NCBI GenBank assembly: GCA_900546215.1 | Contig: URCD01000003.1 | Span: forward strand, 1 to 58,914 | Direction of reading: 5' to 3' | DNA length: 58,914 nucleotides | From: an uncultured Eubacteriales bacterium | GTDB taxonomy: Bacteria; Bacillota; Clostridia; Lachnospirales; Anaerotignaceae | In this document: piece after piece, positions 25,548 through 34,509 of the stretch | Layout: each line of letters starts with the position of its first letter | Numbering within the stretch: position 1 is the first letter of the stretch | Translations under genes and position numbers: made by a program | The notes under the pieces: model-generated | Told to the model about the DNA's origin: nothing | The model's input: the letters and a program-made list of their open reading frames with translations, nothing else | The model's database searches: none

Positions 25548-26202
25548 CTCCCCGGCGATTATCTAAACTACTATAAATCAAATTGCCGTCGGAGTCAAAT
25601 TCCTCTGTGCCTTCAGCAATTGACGAATATAATATTTTTCCGTCCTTATCATATGTCTCTATCCCAACAGCATGTATATCAGACAGCGCGCCTTCATAAT
25701 TGAAATACGGCATATTGTCAAAAAAGAAGCCGTCATCATCAACCTCGGTGATAAATTCCAGAACCGGCATCTCCCAGTTGCCCAGCGTAACCTTTACCTT
25801 TTCCGTCCTTTTATCAAGGCTTATGCCATACGCCAGATTAAATTTCTCGTCATACCAGGCGTCTGTATTATCTACGGGGCACAGTCCCTCAATAGCCGTG
25901 CCGTCGCCGTCAAATCCCATTGTCCATGTTCCTAAAAAACCCTTGGTTGCTCTAACAGAGGAAAGCCCTCCATCACATATTCCTATTACCAAGGCATTTT
26001 TTCCGTTCCTCTCAACATGCAATATTTTTTTCGAGGGCCCATAATGCAGACCCTTTTCACATGCGTATAAAACAGCCTCAGGAGACGTATAAACCCGTTT
26101 AAACCCACCGAGTTCCCCATAGATGAACAGCAAAATTATCACTATAAATATGGCCGTCTGTTTTTTTCTGCTTAATGAGTTGAATTTTTTAAGAAGCCCC
26201 AT
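25531..26202 (-). CDS. Membrane-anchored protein of unknown function
   Basis: A 223-residue protein I do not recognise. A basic start (MGLLKKFNSLSRKKQ) is followed by one transmembrane segment (about residues 15-28), and the rest should lie outside the membrane. The outer part is acidic, rich in Gly and aromatic residues, and ends in a repeat-like stretch with SSIAEGTEEFDSDGNLIYSS. It overlaps the HAAS-domain gene by 14 bp and hemW by 17 bp. It is the third gene of a PadR-controlled unit, so it may be a sensor or envelope-stress partner of the HAAS protein. Confidence 0.6.
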   Translation of the reverse strand: MGLLKKFNSLSRKKQTAIFIVIILLFIYGELGGFKRVYTSPEAVLYACEKGLHYGPSKKILHVERNGKNALVIGICDGGLSSVRATKGFLGTWTMGFDGDGTAIEGLCPVDNTDAWYDEKFNLAYGISLDKRTEKVKVTLGNWEMPVLEFITEVDDDGFFFDNMPYFNYEGALSDIHAVGIETYDKDGKILYSSIAEGTEEFDSDGNLIYSSLDNRRGDDSIE

Positions 26203-26917
26203 TTACAGCCCCCTCTTTCAATGGTATTTCACAGTATAATTCCCTGCCGTTATAGTCATAGTCAATAATAAGCTTTTCGGCAGTCTTTGGAAAATTCTCT
26301 AAAAACATCTGATGCTTCACTATAGGCCCCGGTCCGCTTCCGCCGCCAGAGGAAAAATATTTATTGCCATTCTCATCATAAAAGCAGTTAGTTGCTAAAT
26401 TGAACGTCCAGTCTATGCTGGTGGCAAAAGGCGATTTCCAAGTTATATACCTTACCTCCATCGTTTCATCATCATAGTAAACAACCTCGTCAATTTTTAT
26501 GTGCATATCGTCAAGCATTGTTTCATATCCGGACTTTACCGTATACACCACTTCCCCTTTTGCCTGAGTTACCCCGTAGCCGTCCAAAAACGATCTTATA
26601 AAACTATACCCGCCGCTAATTGCCTCAACTAAAAGCATCGCAATAATTACAGCTACAATCTGCCTAGATATAAACCACATAAAACCAAGCACAGAATTAT
26701 GCGCCTTATTAAGCTCTTTTCCGATATCATCTGGATTTCCCATATTAATTACCGCCAAGCTTACGGCCTCAGCCTCGCTCATGCCATTCCCACATAAATC
26801 ATCCATCATATCTTCGATATGCTCCTGCAGCTCCTGTCTTATATTTTCATGGTCATAAGAAAATTTGACATATCCAAGCACTTTATCTATGAAATCGTTA
26901 ACTTCAGGCAAAGGCAT
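26189..26917 (-). CDS. HAAS-domain (permease-prefix-like) membrane protein
   Basis: A protein of about 242 residues. Its first 75 residues form a helical domain (VNDFIDKVLGYVKFSYDHEN, IRQELQEHIEDMMDDL, GMSEAEAVSLAVINMGNPDDIG) typical of the HAAS/permease-prefix family that accompanies PadR regulators. One or two hydrophobic segments follow, then an extracytoplasmic domain. The ATG at 26917 with a G-rich site 5 bases upstream is preferred to the GTG at 26926. It overlaps padR by 14 bp. Its role is probably as the membrane or signalling partner of this PadR unit; the precise function is unknown. Confidence 0.65.
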   Translation of the reverse strand: MPLPEVNDFIDKVLGYVKFSYDHENIRQELQEHIEDMMDDLCGNGMSEAEAVSLAVINMGNPDDIGKELNKAHNSVLGFMWFISRQIVAVIIAMLLVEAISGGYSFIRSFLDGYGVTQAKGEVVYTVKSGYETMLDDMHIKIDEVVYYDDETMEVRYITWKSPFATSIDWTFNLATNCFYDENGNKYFSSGGGSGPGPIVKHQMFLENFPKTAEKLIIDYDYNGRELYCEIPLKEGAVNGAS

Positions 26918-27248
26918 GGCTGCCACCCCCTATAACTCTATTTACAGAGTGGGTAAATACTTTCCACTGTCTTCTCTCATTTTCAAGCCGTTTTATTCCC
27001 ACAGACGTGATTCTATAGTATTTCCTTGTTTTGCCATTCTCTGCCTCTTTTCTGTAAGACTTCACAAGGCCGGAGTCCTCCATACGGTGAAGAACTGGGT
27101 ACAGCGTTCCTTCTTTAAATTCAAATGTACTGTCGCTTCTTTCCTTAAGCTCCTTAATTATTTCATATCCATAGCAGTCCTTTTCCTCCAGCAGCGCAAG
27201 CAGCATAAGTACTGTGCTTCCTCCTATCAATCCTTTATCAATTTCCAT
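26904..27248 (-). CDS. PadR-family transcriptional regulator
   Basis: A 114-residue winged-helix regulator with the PadR core: LLALLEEKDCYGYEIIKEL, then FKEGTLYPVLHRMEDSGLVKSY, then KYYRITSVGIKRLE. It is a short type with a single C-terminal helix. It is the first gene of a three-gene overlapping unit with the HAAS protein and the membrane-anchored protein. The promoter overlaps an imperfect 16-bp inverted repeat, so it probably represses its own unit until a ligand, perhaps a toxic compound or envelope stress, releases it. Confidence 0.9.
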   Translation of the reverse strand: MEIDKGLIGGSTVLMLLALLEEKDCYGYEIIKELKERSDSTFEFKEGTLYPVLHRMEDSGLVKSYRKEAENGKTRKYYRITSVGIKRLENERRQWKVFTHSVNRVIGGGSHAFA

Positions 27249-27280
27249 AACTACACCTCCCTGCCATATATTTATACCTT

Positions 27281-27315
27281 GATTATCTATGTATAAACAT
27301 TATACTTAGATAGTC
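27281..27315. promoter_or_regulatory. Likely PadR operator overlapping the -10
   Basis: Two 16-nt arms, GATTATCTATGTATAA (27281-27296) and TTATACTTAGATAGTC (27300-27315), are inverted copies with a few mismatches, around ACA. The centre falls on the padR -10. A third partial half-site (TCTATGTATG) follows. Confidence 0.7.
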
Positions 27316-27327
27316 TATGTATGTCAA
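27299..27327 (-). promoter_or_regulatory. Consensus sigma-A promoter of padR
   Basis: Minus-strand TTGACA (27322-27327) and TATAAT (27299-27304) are separated by exactly 17 bases. Such a perfect promoter is usually kept in check by a repressor, here the overlapping inverted repeat. Confidence 0.85.
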
Positions 27328-27407
27328 TGACTTTATAAAATGAAGATATTTTACAAGCCTTTTTTATCTGGCTGTAGTAAAATAGAGCCCAGTAAGGAGG
27401 AATATCA

Positions 27408-28247
27408 ATGAACGACGAAATCCGTATTATACGCTATGATAAAGACCTGAAAATAGAGGCCTACCGCTTTAATAACATATATCAGCCATTTCCCAGCCAT
27501 TTTCATGAGTACTATGTAATTGGCTATATTGAAAATGGAGAGAGAACCCTTCTATGCAGAAACGTAAGCTATGAAATAAAAAGCGGCGATATTTTACTTT
27601 TAAACCCCTTTGACAGCCATGCCTGCGAGCAGTGCAGTCAGGAACCGCTTAACTATATTGGGCTGAATATATCAAAAGAAACAATGCTGAATCTGGTTAA
27701 TGAGGTTACAGGAGAAAGAAAGCTGTCAGGCTTTTCAACGAGTGTTGTTGCAGACGACGAACTAGCCTGCTATCTGAAACCCCTTCATGCAATGATTCTC
27801 AATGGCTCAAGAGAATTTGAAAAGGAAGAGAATCTTTTACTCCTGATTTCGCTTCTTATTGACAGATACAGTCAGCCATTTGAAAGCTGTATACCTGAAT
27901 GCAGACACGAAATTGAAATGGCATGTGATTTTATGAACAGTCATTTTTCAGAACATATATCTTTGGAGCAGCTGTGCGAATACTCGGGCTTAAGCAAATC
28001 AACGCTTCTCAGAGCCTTTACGAAATCTAAAGGCGTTACGCCATACCGCTATCTTCAGACAATACGTATTAATGAAGCAAAAAAGCTGTTGGAAACTGGT
28101 ATGTCACCCCTAGACGCGGCTATGATGACAGGTTTTTCTGACCAGAGCCACTTCACGTCATTTTTTAACATGTTTATAGGTCTTACGCCGGGAGCGTACC
28201 GTGAAATGTTCCTGTCTAAAAAACAAAACCAAATGGAGGAAATGTAA
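27408..28247 (+). CDS. AraC-family regulator with N-terminal cupin domain
   Basis: A 279-residue regulator. Residues about 25-95 form a cupin-type sensor (FPSHFHEYYVIGYIENGE, SGDILLLNPFDSHACE), and the last 100 hold two helix-turn-helix motifs (ISLEQLCEYSGLSKSTLLRAF, PLDAAMMTGFSDQSHFTSFF) with the usual GLTPGAYR end. AAGGAGG precedes the ATG. Its stop overlaps the next gene's ATG by one base, so it is coupled to the EamA transporter and probably controls export of the compound it senses. Confidence 0.88.
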   Translation: MNDEIRIIRYDKDLKIEAYRFNNIYQPFPSHFHEYYVIGYIENGERTLLCRNVSYEIKSGDILLLNPFDSHACEQCSQEPLNYIGLNISKETMLNLVNEVTGERKLSGFSTSVVADDELACYLKPLHAMILNGSREFEKEENLLLLISLLIDRYSQPFESCIPECRHEIEMACDFMNSHFSEHISLEQLCEYSGLSKSTLLRAFTKSKGVTPYRYLQTIRINEAKKLLETGMSPLDAAMMTGFSDQSHFTSFFNMFIGLTPGAYREMFLSKKQNQMEEM

Positions 28248-29146
28248 TGGAAAATAAATCTGGCCACTTGTGCGCTCTAGTAACAATACTTATATGGGGA
28301 ACAACTTTTATATCAACAAAGGTTCTGCTTTTATCATTCAAGCCTGTGGAAATTTTATTTTTCCGCTTTCTGCTTGGCCTGCTTATACTATTGGCTGTCT
28401 ATCCCCATCGGCTGCTCATTTCAGATAAAAAACAGGAGCGGACATTTGCCCTTGCGGGGCTTACCGGAGTGTGCCTGTATTATCTTCTTGAAAATATCGC
28501 GCTGACCTATACGTCTGCTTCAAATGTAGGCGTTATAATATCGGCAGCCCCATTCTTTACTTCATTTTTGACCAGAGGCGAGGAGAAGCCCAGGATAAAT
28601 TTCTATATAGGCTTTTTAATTTCTATGGCGGGAATATGTCTTATAAGCTTCAGCTCTTCAAAGCTCCAGCTCAATCCTATTGGAGATATTCTTTCTTTAC
28701 TGGCCGCCTTTGTATGGGCATGCTATGCGGTAATAACTAAAAAAATAAGTTCTTTCGGTTACAATACGGTTCAGACAACCCGCAGGGTATTTATTTATGG
28801 ATTAATATTTATGCTTCCAGTTCTGATTTTTTCAGATTTCAGTCTAGGGCTGCAGCGCTTTACAGACGCCAAAAATCTGCTTAATATTTTGTACTTGGGT
28901 GCAGGTGCTTCTGCACTGTGCTTTGTAACATGGAATATCGCTGTAAAGGCTTTAGGAGCATTAAAAACAAGCGTATACATATATATTGTCCCGGTAATCA
29001 CAGTGGTCACTTCTTTAATTGTACTGAATGAAAAAATAACAATTTCATCAGCAGTAGGAACAATTCTGACATTGCTTGGATTAATAATGTCCCAAAAGAA
29101 AACTATATTAAAAACAAGAGGTAATGAAAATGAATGTACAGAATGA
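28247..29146 (+). CDS. EamA-family (DMT superfamily) transporter
   Basis: A 299-residue protein with ten hydrophobic helices in two EamA repeats, for example LVTILIWGTTFISTKVLL in helix 1 and SNVGVIISAAPFFTSFL. It is probably an exporter of an amino acid or small metabolite. Its ATG overlaps the araC stop (TAATG), and its 3' end overlaps the DUF2000 gene by 17 bp. The three-gene arrangement of AraC sensor, DMT carrier and DUF2000 recurs in Firmicutes, but I know of no defined substrate. Confidence 0.88.
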   Translation: MENKSGHLCALVTILIWGTTFISTKVLLLSFKPVEILFFRFLLGLLILLAVYPHRLLISDKKQERTFALAGLTGVCLYYLLENIALTYTSASNVGVIISAAPFFTSFLTRGEEKPRINFYIGFLISMAGICLISFSSSKLQLNPIGDILSLLAAFVWACYAVITKKISSFGYNTVQTTRRVFIYGLIFMLPVLIFSDFSLGLQRFTDAKNLLNILYLGAGASALCFVTWNIAVKALGALKTSVYIYIVPVITVVTSLIVLNEKITISSAVGTILTLLGLIMSQKKTILKTRGNENECTE

Positions 29147-29552
29147 AAAGTGTGTAATAGTTATAGACGAAAGCCTTCCTATCGGAATTATAGCCAACAC
29201 CGCCGCAATAATGGGAATATCGCTGGGAAAAAATATGCCTCATGTTGTTGGCAGTGACGTTCAGGACTTAGACGGATACCGTCATCCGGGTATAATAGAG
29301 CTTCCGGTGCCCATACTAAAAAGCTCATCCGAAAAAATTAAAGAGCTCCGCGAAAAGTTATATCAGGAAGATTACTCTGAATTAACTGTTATTGATTTTT
29401 CTGACCTGGCGCAGAGCTGTAATGATTACTCTGATTTCACCTATAAAATGTCACAAAGCCATGAAAGCAGTCTGGAATACTTTGGTATAGCAATATGCGG
29501 GTCAAAAAAGAAAATTAATAGATTAACAGGCAGTATGCCTCTGCTGAGATAA
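29130..29552 (+). CDS. DUF2000-family protein
   Basis: A protein of about 140 residues of DUF2000. The diagnostic opening CVIVIDESLPIGIIANTAA and the segment GISLGKNMPHVVGSDVQD DLDG-type are present; the family function is unknown. The ATG at 29130 has GAGG 8 bases upstream, while the ATG at 29124 is only 2 bases from it. It lies inside the end of the EamA gene and is therefore translationally coupled. The conserved Asp, His and Gly residues around HVVGSDVQDLDG suggest a small-molecule site. Confidence 0.85.
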   Translation: MNVQNEKCVIVIDESLPIGIIANTAAIMGISLGKNMPHVVGSDVQDLDGYRHPGIIELPVPILKSSSEKIKELREKLYQEDYSELTVIDFSDLAQSCNDYSDFTYKMSQSHESSLEYFGIAICGSKKKINRLTGSMPLLR

Positions 29553-29635
29553 GAAATTATTTGCGCAGCTTACAATTTTCTATGGCAGGTCTTCTTAAAA
29601 TGAGTTAATATTATATTTATAAAGGAGGCCTAAAT

Positions 29636-30532
29636 ATGAAAAGAAAAATTTGTATACTGGCAGGCCTAATGGCAGCTGTTAATACTGCTTCCGTTTTAGC
29701 CACAGAAAATTCATCTCCCTGCTATATAAGCAGTATCGATTACAGCAGTACTGATTTTGACCCTGATGCAAACTGGGTTTATAATGTAAGCTTCGACAGC
29801 GGTGAGAATATCGCTTTCAGTGAAAATGACTTAACCCATACGTTTTTGATGATAAACGGTTCTTTTGAAAATATACCTGTTGAAATTCAAGACGGCATAT
29901 CTCTGATTTCGGCAAGTGATCTCTGCGTCAGTATGAATGCCTCTTTGGAGTTTAATGAAAACGCAGCTATTATTACATTAAAAGACAAAACTGTTAAGCT
30001 ATTTAAAGACAGTAATAAGGCTGAGTTAAACGGAACTATTTCAGATATGCCTGTAAAGTCAAAAACTGTCGGCGACAGCCTACTGGTTCCCCTTAGATAT
30101 ACAGCAAATATGCTTGGCGCGGACGTTATGTATACTGAAAAAATATTGGCTCCATTTTATAATTCTGTCATAAGTATAGACGACAGGGAAAAAAACATCA
30201 GCAAAGAAGATGCATTGGATACAGCATCAGTTAAAATGAAGCAATGCTATGAAACCTTCAGAAAAAACGAAGAGCTTATTAATTATGAATTCGCAAATCC
30301 AAATGCGCTAGATGAAATTGCAGATGAAATAAGTAAAATGAAATGTATAGGCGAAACTGCATCATTCTGGATTATAAAAGGTCCTTATATTCTTTTAGTT
30401 GATAAAAACTCTGGTGACATATTTGTAAAGTACAGCAGCGGAAATTCCGGGCACGGCTCCTATTCGGAATGTATAATACCAGTAAATATTAATGATATAA
30501 ATTTCTTTTCCAAGGATTATTATCTAGGCTAA
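29636..30532 (+). CDS. Secreted protein with copper amine oxidase N-terminal-type (stalk) domain
   Basis: A 298-residue protein with a signal peptide (MKRKICILAGLMAAVNTASVLA). The middle, residues about 75-175, matches the copper-amine-oxidase N-domain used as a cell-surface module in Clostridia (FLMINGSFENIPVEIQDGI, SDLCVSMNASLEFNENAAII, VPLRYTANMLGADV). No catalytic oxidase domain follows, so it is not an amine oxidase. The C-terminal third has no recognised domain. It probably acts at the cell surface. It has its own ribosome site (AAAGGAGG) and a terminator. Confidence 0.75.
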   Translation: MKRKICILAGLMAAVNTASVLATENSSPCYISSIDYSSTDFDPDANWVYNVSFDSGENIAFSENDLTHTFLMINGSFENIPVEIQDGISLISASDLCVSMNASLEFNENAAIITLKDKTVKLFKDSNKAELNGTISDMPVKSKTVGDSLLVPLRYTANMLGADVMYTEKILAPFYNSVISIDDREKNISKEDALDTASVKMKQCYETFRKNEELINYEFANPNALDEIADEISKMKCIGETASFWIIKGPYILLVDKNSGDIFVKYSSGNSGHGSYSECIIPVNINDINFFSKDYYLG

Positions 30533-30536
30533 TTAT

Positions 30537-30571
30537 AAAAAAGCCCTGCTTATTAAAAGCAAGGCTTTTTA
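30537..30571. terminator. Bidirectional terminator
   Basis: An AAAAAGCC...GGCTTTTT stem with an inner CTGCTT/AAAGCA pairing lies between the convergent stalk-protein and flavodoxin genes. Confidence 0.8.
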
Positions 30572-30621
30572 TATTTATTCCGTAATTTAAACAGTTTAAA
30601 TTACTGGATGCCTTTTATATA

Positions 30622-31101
30622 TTAATTAAATGTACTAATCCATTTCTCAATTTTATTTTCAGAAGTTGCTAATTTATTTCCTGAAAATGCTATGTCCATT
30701 TCCTCCCCAAGCTCTGAATTTGCACAAAGCTTCTTTATATCCTTAAAGGTATGTCCTATCCATCCTCCATTTGTAGCAAAAGGGATAACCTTTTTACCAT
30801 CCAGACTGTTTTCAGATAAAAATGTAAGTACTGCCGGAGCCATAGTGTACCACCATACAGGCGTACCGAGTATAACAGTATTATATTCACTTAAATCAGC
30901 AGAAATCTGCTTTATCTTTGGCTTATAACCATTATTAATCTCTTTATGGCCCTGCTCAACAATGCTGTTATAGTCACCGGTGTAAGGTGTCAGTGTTTGA
31001 ATTTCCTCTATATCGGCTCCTGTTTTGTCCTTTATAAGCTCAGCAATTTTCTTTGTGTTTCCAGATAAAGAGTAATATATAACTATAGCTTTATTGTTCA
31101 T
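30622..31101 (-). CDS. Flavodoxin
   Basis: A protein of about 159 residues with the flavodoxin FMN phosphate loop (YYSLSGNTKKIA) and the flavin-contacting loops (GTPVWWYTMAP, FATNGGW). It is a single-domain electron carrier or reductase of the long-chain, anaerobe type. The ATG at 31101 with AAGGAGAG upstream is chosen; a longer in-frame start would overlap its own promoter. That promoter has a 19-bp spacer with a perfect palindrome, the mark of MerR-type control, which suggests stress induction. Confidence 0.88.
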   Translation of the reverse strand: MNNKAIVIYYSLSGNTKKIAELIKDKTGADIEEIQTLTPYTGDYNSIVEQGHKEINNGYKPKIKQISADLSEYNTVILGTPVWWYTMAPAVLTFLSENSLDGKKVIPFATNGGWIGHTFKDIKKLCANSELGEEMDIAFSGNKLATSENKIEKWISTFN

Positions 31102-31135
31102 TAAAATCTCTCCTTTATTTAGATTACTTACTAGA

Positions 31136-31166
31136 ACTTTATCAAATGGAGTTAACTCCAAGTCAA
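31136..31166 (-). promoter_or_regulatory. MerR-type promoter of flavodoxin (19-bp spacer with perfect palindrome)
   Basis: Minus-strand TTGACT (31161-31166) and TAAAGT (31136-31141) are 19 bases apart. The spacer contains the palindrome TGGAGTTAACTCCA (31147-31160). Over-long spacers twisted by a dimeric regulator are the hallmark of MerR-family control. No MerR gene is adjacent; the only one in the window is at 50720. Confidence 0.75.
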
Positions 31167-31267
31167 GTGATTTTTTAATTTAAATACAAATTATTTTCTA
31201 TCCAAGCTTTATCACTCTGATGACAGGTCATTTATTTACAAATTAATTATAACTCAAATTTGACACT

Positions 31268-31298
31268 AAAAAATGAGCAGGCCTTATTGCCTGCTCAT
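31268..31298 (-). terminator. Terminator after GGDEF-EAL gene
   Basis: ATGAGCAGGC (31273-31282) and GCCTGCTCAT (31289-31298) form a perfect 10-bp stem, followed by six Ts in the minus direction. Confidence 0.85.
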
Positions 31299-31379
31299 AA
31301 GCTTTACAACTACATTTTTTATATGGTATTTTCGTCTCTATACGCTTAAGCTAATTGATTTTATACCGGACTCAGAACT

Positions 31380-34085
31380 TTAATTATCTAAATACAGCCT
31401 TTCATATTCATCCATTGGTATAGGCCTGCTGAACAAGTAACCTTGTATCAACTCAACACCAAATTTCTTTAAAATTAAGAATTGCTCTTCTGTTTCAATT
31501 CCTTCCGCTACCATCTCTATTCCCATTCTGCCGCATACCTCAGCTATAGAGCCTACAATAGCCCTGCTTTTTTCGTTTGTAGCTATATTATCAATCATGC
31601 TCTTATCAAGCTTTAGGACATCGTACTCTACCTCTGATAAAAGTGAAAGATTTGCATACTCTGTTCCAAAATCATCAATAGCAACCTTAAAGCCCGCCTT
31701 GTGCAGTTTTGAGCTTAGCTCCATTAAACTAAGGCACTCTTCATTGTGGACTCTTTCTGTAACCTCTATCTCCAAATACTTTGGCGATATGTCATAAGTA
31801 TGGCATATATCAGAAATGTGCTCCACAAAGTGCGGCTCTCTTAAAGAAATACTAGAGAAGTTTACCGATATAGGAAACAGCTGTATTCCTTTTTCTCTCC
31901 ATTCTTTTAACTTCTCACAAACAGATGTAAAAACAAAAAAATCAACCATATAGATAGTCTCAAATTCTTCAAGCAGAGAGATAAATTCATATGGTGAAAT
32001 TACTATATCAGGCTTAGGACAATAACGGATAAGAGCTTCAGCTCCCTTTGCCTTGTAACTTTCTGTCGAAATTTTTGGCTGCAGATAAACACAAAAATGG
32101 TTTCGTTCAAACTCTTCCTGCAATAAAGTTACGTCTGACAGACAAAGAATTCTGTCATTATAATGCCGGTATCTACGAGAATTTGGGCTTTTATGGTAAA
32201 AATCCTTCTTGTCTTCATACATTTTTGCATCCGCATCTGCGATAATTCTGCTTATATTTTTGTTAATATGTTCTACCCACGTATAGCCAATAGCTGCCCT
32301 GCAATTTGAATCATTCTGGAATTCGGCCTTTAATGAATAAATTTTTTTCTGAAAATCCTCCTGTTTAACAGAAGGACATATAATGACAAACTCATCTCCG
32401 CCAATTCTATAAAAGTTCTCTTCACCAAAAACCGACTTAATCTTTCCGGCACACTCAACCAACACTTTATCTCCGAATTCATGCCCATGTTGGTCATTAA
32501 TATCCTTTAAACCGTTAACGTCCAAATATGCAATTCCAACCGGAGCATCCAAATCAGTCATTCTATTGGTATCCTCTATATATCGGTTTCTATTATAAAA
32601 TCCAGTCAGCTTATCAAAATAGCTTAGATGAGTAAGCTGCTTCTGACTTTGAGAATGACGGTTAGCCAACAGAAGGAAATAGCACAAGGTCTGAAGCATA
32701 GGTGCAATATTAAAAACCTTATCAGAGGGAGGGTTATCAACTCCCAAATATCCAATCAGTTTTCCATTCTGTTCCAATGGCGCAGCAACAAGACTTCTAA
32801 TAGATTGATCATACAGGAATTTATATTCCTCTGGAGAGGATTCCTTAATATTCTCTAAATCATCTATGACAACACATTTTTTATCAAGAAAATATGGGGT
32901 CCACCGATCCATTAAGTCAACAGACACATCTTGCAGTAATTCTTTCTGTGGAGCAACACCATCTGCGCACCATTCGAAGTCATTATACATTCGATTATTT
33001 CTAATATAAAAAATATAAGCCCTGTCAGCACTTAAAAAGCTGCCCAGACGCTCCAAAATCTGTGAAGTAGATGTCTCAATATCATTTTGCTGATACAGTG
33101 TTCTAACACACTCCGTTACCATCACATTGGCATCCAGCATATATTTTAACTGCATCTTTTCTTTTTCAGACTCCGTAGTATCAAAAGCAATTTCCATTCT
33201 GGCCGGAAGTCCTTCCCATTCTATTAATCGGTCTTTTAAAATGTAATGCCGATTTGTAATAGGATTAGTAAATTCCCATGTGTAGTTTTCACCTTCTTTC
33301 AAAATAGAATTGGTACAAAACTCACATGGCTCTTTACGCTTCTGCAATACATCATAGCATTTTCTGCCATCTAAGGAATCTACATTAAAGGTCTCATATC
33401 CGGCTTTATTTAAAAACAATAAATCATATGTTTTCACATCTGATATATAAAGCAATTCTGAAATCTCGTTCATTGGACCGCGTAAATCCTCTGCAAGGCG
33501 ATTTAAACTTTCTTTTCTCCTTTTGTTTTCCTCCTCCGCCTCTTTAAGCTTCGCCTGACGTTTTGACTGCTTGCTTATATATAAATACAAAAATATTGTC
33601 ATCAAAATAAACGCAAAGTTCATAACAATTAATCCACTTTCAGCAAACAGCATGCTTTTTTCGGAATATTGTTCTGCTGCCAATACGGCTTTGTCTGCTA
33701 ATACAAAGTAGGCTTCGCTGCTATAAAAGAGAGATTCAGTATCTCCGCCTTCCCGTACATTATAAATTTCTCGCTTTATATGGCCCCAATCCTTTTCCAT
33801 TTCATATATAAGGTCTTGGAACTCCTCGCTCTTTAGTTTTACAAGCCCATATTCACCGTTACCATTCTGTAGCTCTGTAATAATGCTGTCAAGTTTCGTA
33901 ATTAAAGCGTCATTTGATATGTGATTTAATTCCTGCTTAACAAGTCTCTGCGTTGCACCTCGAACAATGCCTGCATAATTTATTACTTTGGCATTTCCAT
34001 GCATATTATTAAGGGCTAAAAGCGAAAATACACTCGAAAACAAAAGTGATATCGTCAATATTATTGGGAATAACTTCTTCTGCAT
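31380..34085 (-). CDS. Membrane PAS-GAF-GGDEF-EAL cyclic-di-GMP protein
   Basis: A 901-residue signalling protein. An N-terminal helix and a second hydrophobic segment (about residues 150-172) enclose an extracytoplasmic sensor domain. A coiled coil and a PAS domain with a Cys cluster (C-x13-C-x2-C-like) follow, then a GAF domain, a GGDEF domain with intact RIGGDEF, and an EAL domain. In the EAL domain the expected metal and catalytic residues are visible: E in GAEALIRY, N in SVNFSS, E in EVTER, DD in DDFG, K in LKLDKS, E in VAEGIE, Q in IQGYLFSRP. Both synthesis and breakdown of c-di-GMP are therefore plausible. It is a single gene. Confidence 0.9.
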   Translation of the reverse strand: MQKKLFPIILTISLLFSSVFSLLALNNMHGNAKVINYAGIVRGATQRLVKQELNHISNDALITKLDSIITELQNGNGEYGLVKLKSEEFQDLIYEMEKDWGHIKREIYNVREGGDTESLFYSSEAYFVLADKAVLAAEQYSEKSMLFAESGLIVMNFAFILMTIFLYLYISKQSKRQAKLKEAEEENKRRKESLNRLAEDLRGPMNEISELLYISDVKTYDLLFLNKAGYETFNVDSLDGRKCYDVLQKRKEPCEFCTNSILKEGENYTWEFTNPITNRHYILKDRLIEWEGLPARMEIAFDTTESEKEKMQLKYMLDANVMVTECVRTLYQQNDIETSTSQILERLGSFLSADRAYIFYIRNNRMYNDFEWCADGVAPQKELLQDVSVDLMDRWTPYFLDKKCVVIDDLENIKESSPEEYKFLYDQSIRSLVAAPLEQNGKLIGYLGVDNPPSDKVFNIAPMLQTLCYFLLLANRHSQSQKQLTHLSYFDKLTGFYNRNRYIEDTNRMTDLDAPVGIAYLDVNGLKDINDQHGHEFGDKVLVECAGKIKSVFGEENFYRIGGDEFVIICPSVKQEDFQKKIYSLKAEFQNDSNCRAAIGYTWVEHINKNISRIIADADAKMYEDKKDFYHKSPNSRRYRHYNDRILCLSDVTLLQEEFERNHFCVYLQPKISTESYKAKGAEALIRYCPKPDIVISPYEFISLLEEFETIYMVDFFVFTSVCEKLKEWREKGIQLFPISVNFSSISLREPHFVEHISDICHTYDISPKYLEIEVTERVHNEECLSLMELSSKLHKAGFKVAIDDFGTEYANLSLLSEVEYDVLKLDKSMIDNIATNEKSRAIVGSIAEVCGRMGIEMVAEGIETEEQFLILKKFGVELIQGYLFSRPIPMDEYERLYLDN

Positions 34086-34415
34086 ACATGCCTCCGGAAT
34101 CTAATCTCTATATATTTTTTCAATTCAATCTTAACGTGTTAAATTATTTCACAATTCCATTCTTAAACGGCAAAAAAAACATGTATTGTTGAAAAACATC
34201 CTAAGCAATTAGCTTCCATTAAAAGTATTTTAGAGATTTAACATTTTTACAGTACTTGTAACTTATGTCCATTATAGCCCATAAACATTAATCATACAAC
34301 ATCAAAAATGCCAAAACAACTAATACTTTGTACTTATATAAAAATCATATTTAACATGAAACTCTACATATATTTTTTCCTTTTTTAATATATGCTTAGT
34401 TTTATATTTACAAAT
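34086..34415. other. AT-rich intergenic region, no gene recognised
   Basis: About 330 bp between the GGDEF-EAL start and the YkvA terminator. It should contain the promoter of the GGDEF-EAL gene on the minus strand. I find no open frame with a ribosome site, no c-di-GMP riboswitch pattern and no repeat. Confidence 0.5.
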
Positions 34416-34452
34416 AAAAAAGCAGATATGAATTAAATTCATACTGCTTTTT
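34416..34452 (-). terminator. Terminator after YkvA-like gene
   Basis: A 17-bp stem with one bulged base (AAAAAGCAG-A-TATGAATT against AATTCATACTGCTTTTT) is flanked by A and T runs, about 60 bp after the stop codon. Confidence 0.75.
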
Positions 34453-34509
34453 AGTTCAGGAAACTATGAAATTATTATTTATCAAACGACAATTTATCAA
34501 TTATATTAA

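Noticed and set aside
29636..30532. Copper amine oxidase enzyme
   Set aside because: Only the small N-terminal-type module is present; the catalytic domain with its topaquinone site is absent.
34086..34415. Possible c-di-GMP riboswitch before the GGDEF-EAL gene
   Set aside because: The sequence is AT-rich and lacks the conserved GEMM core, so there is no support.
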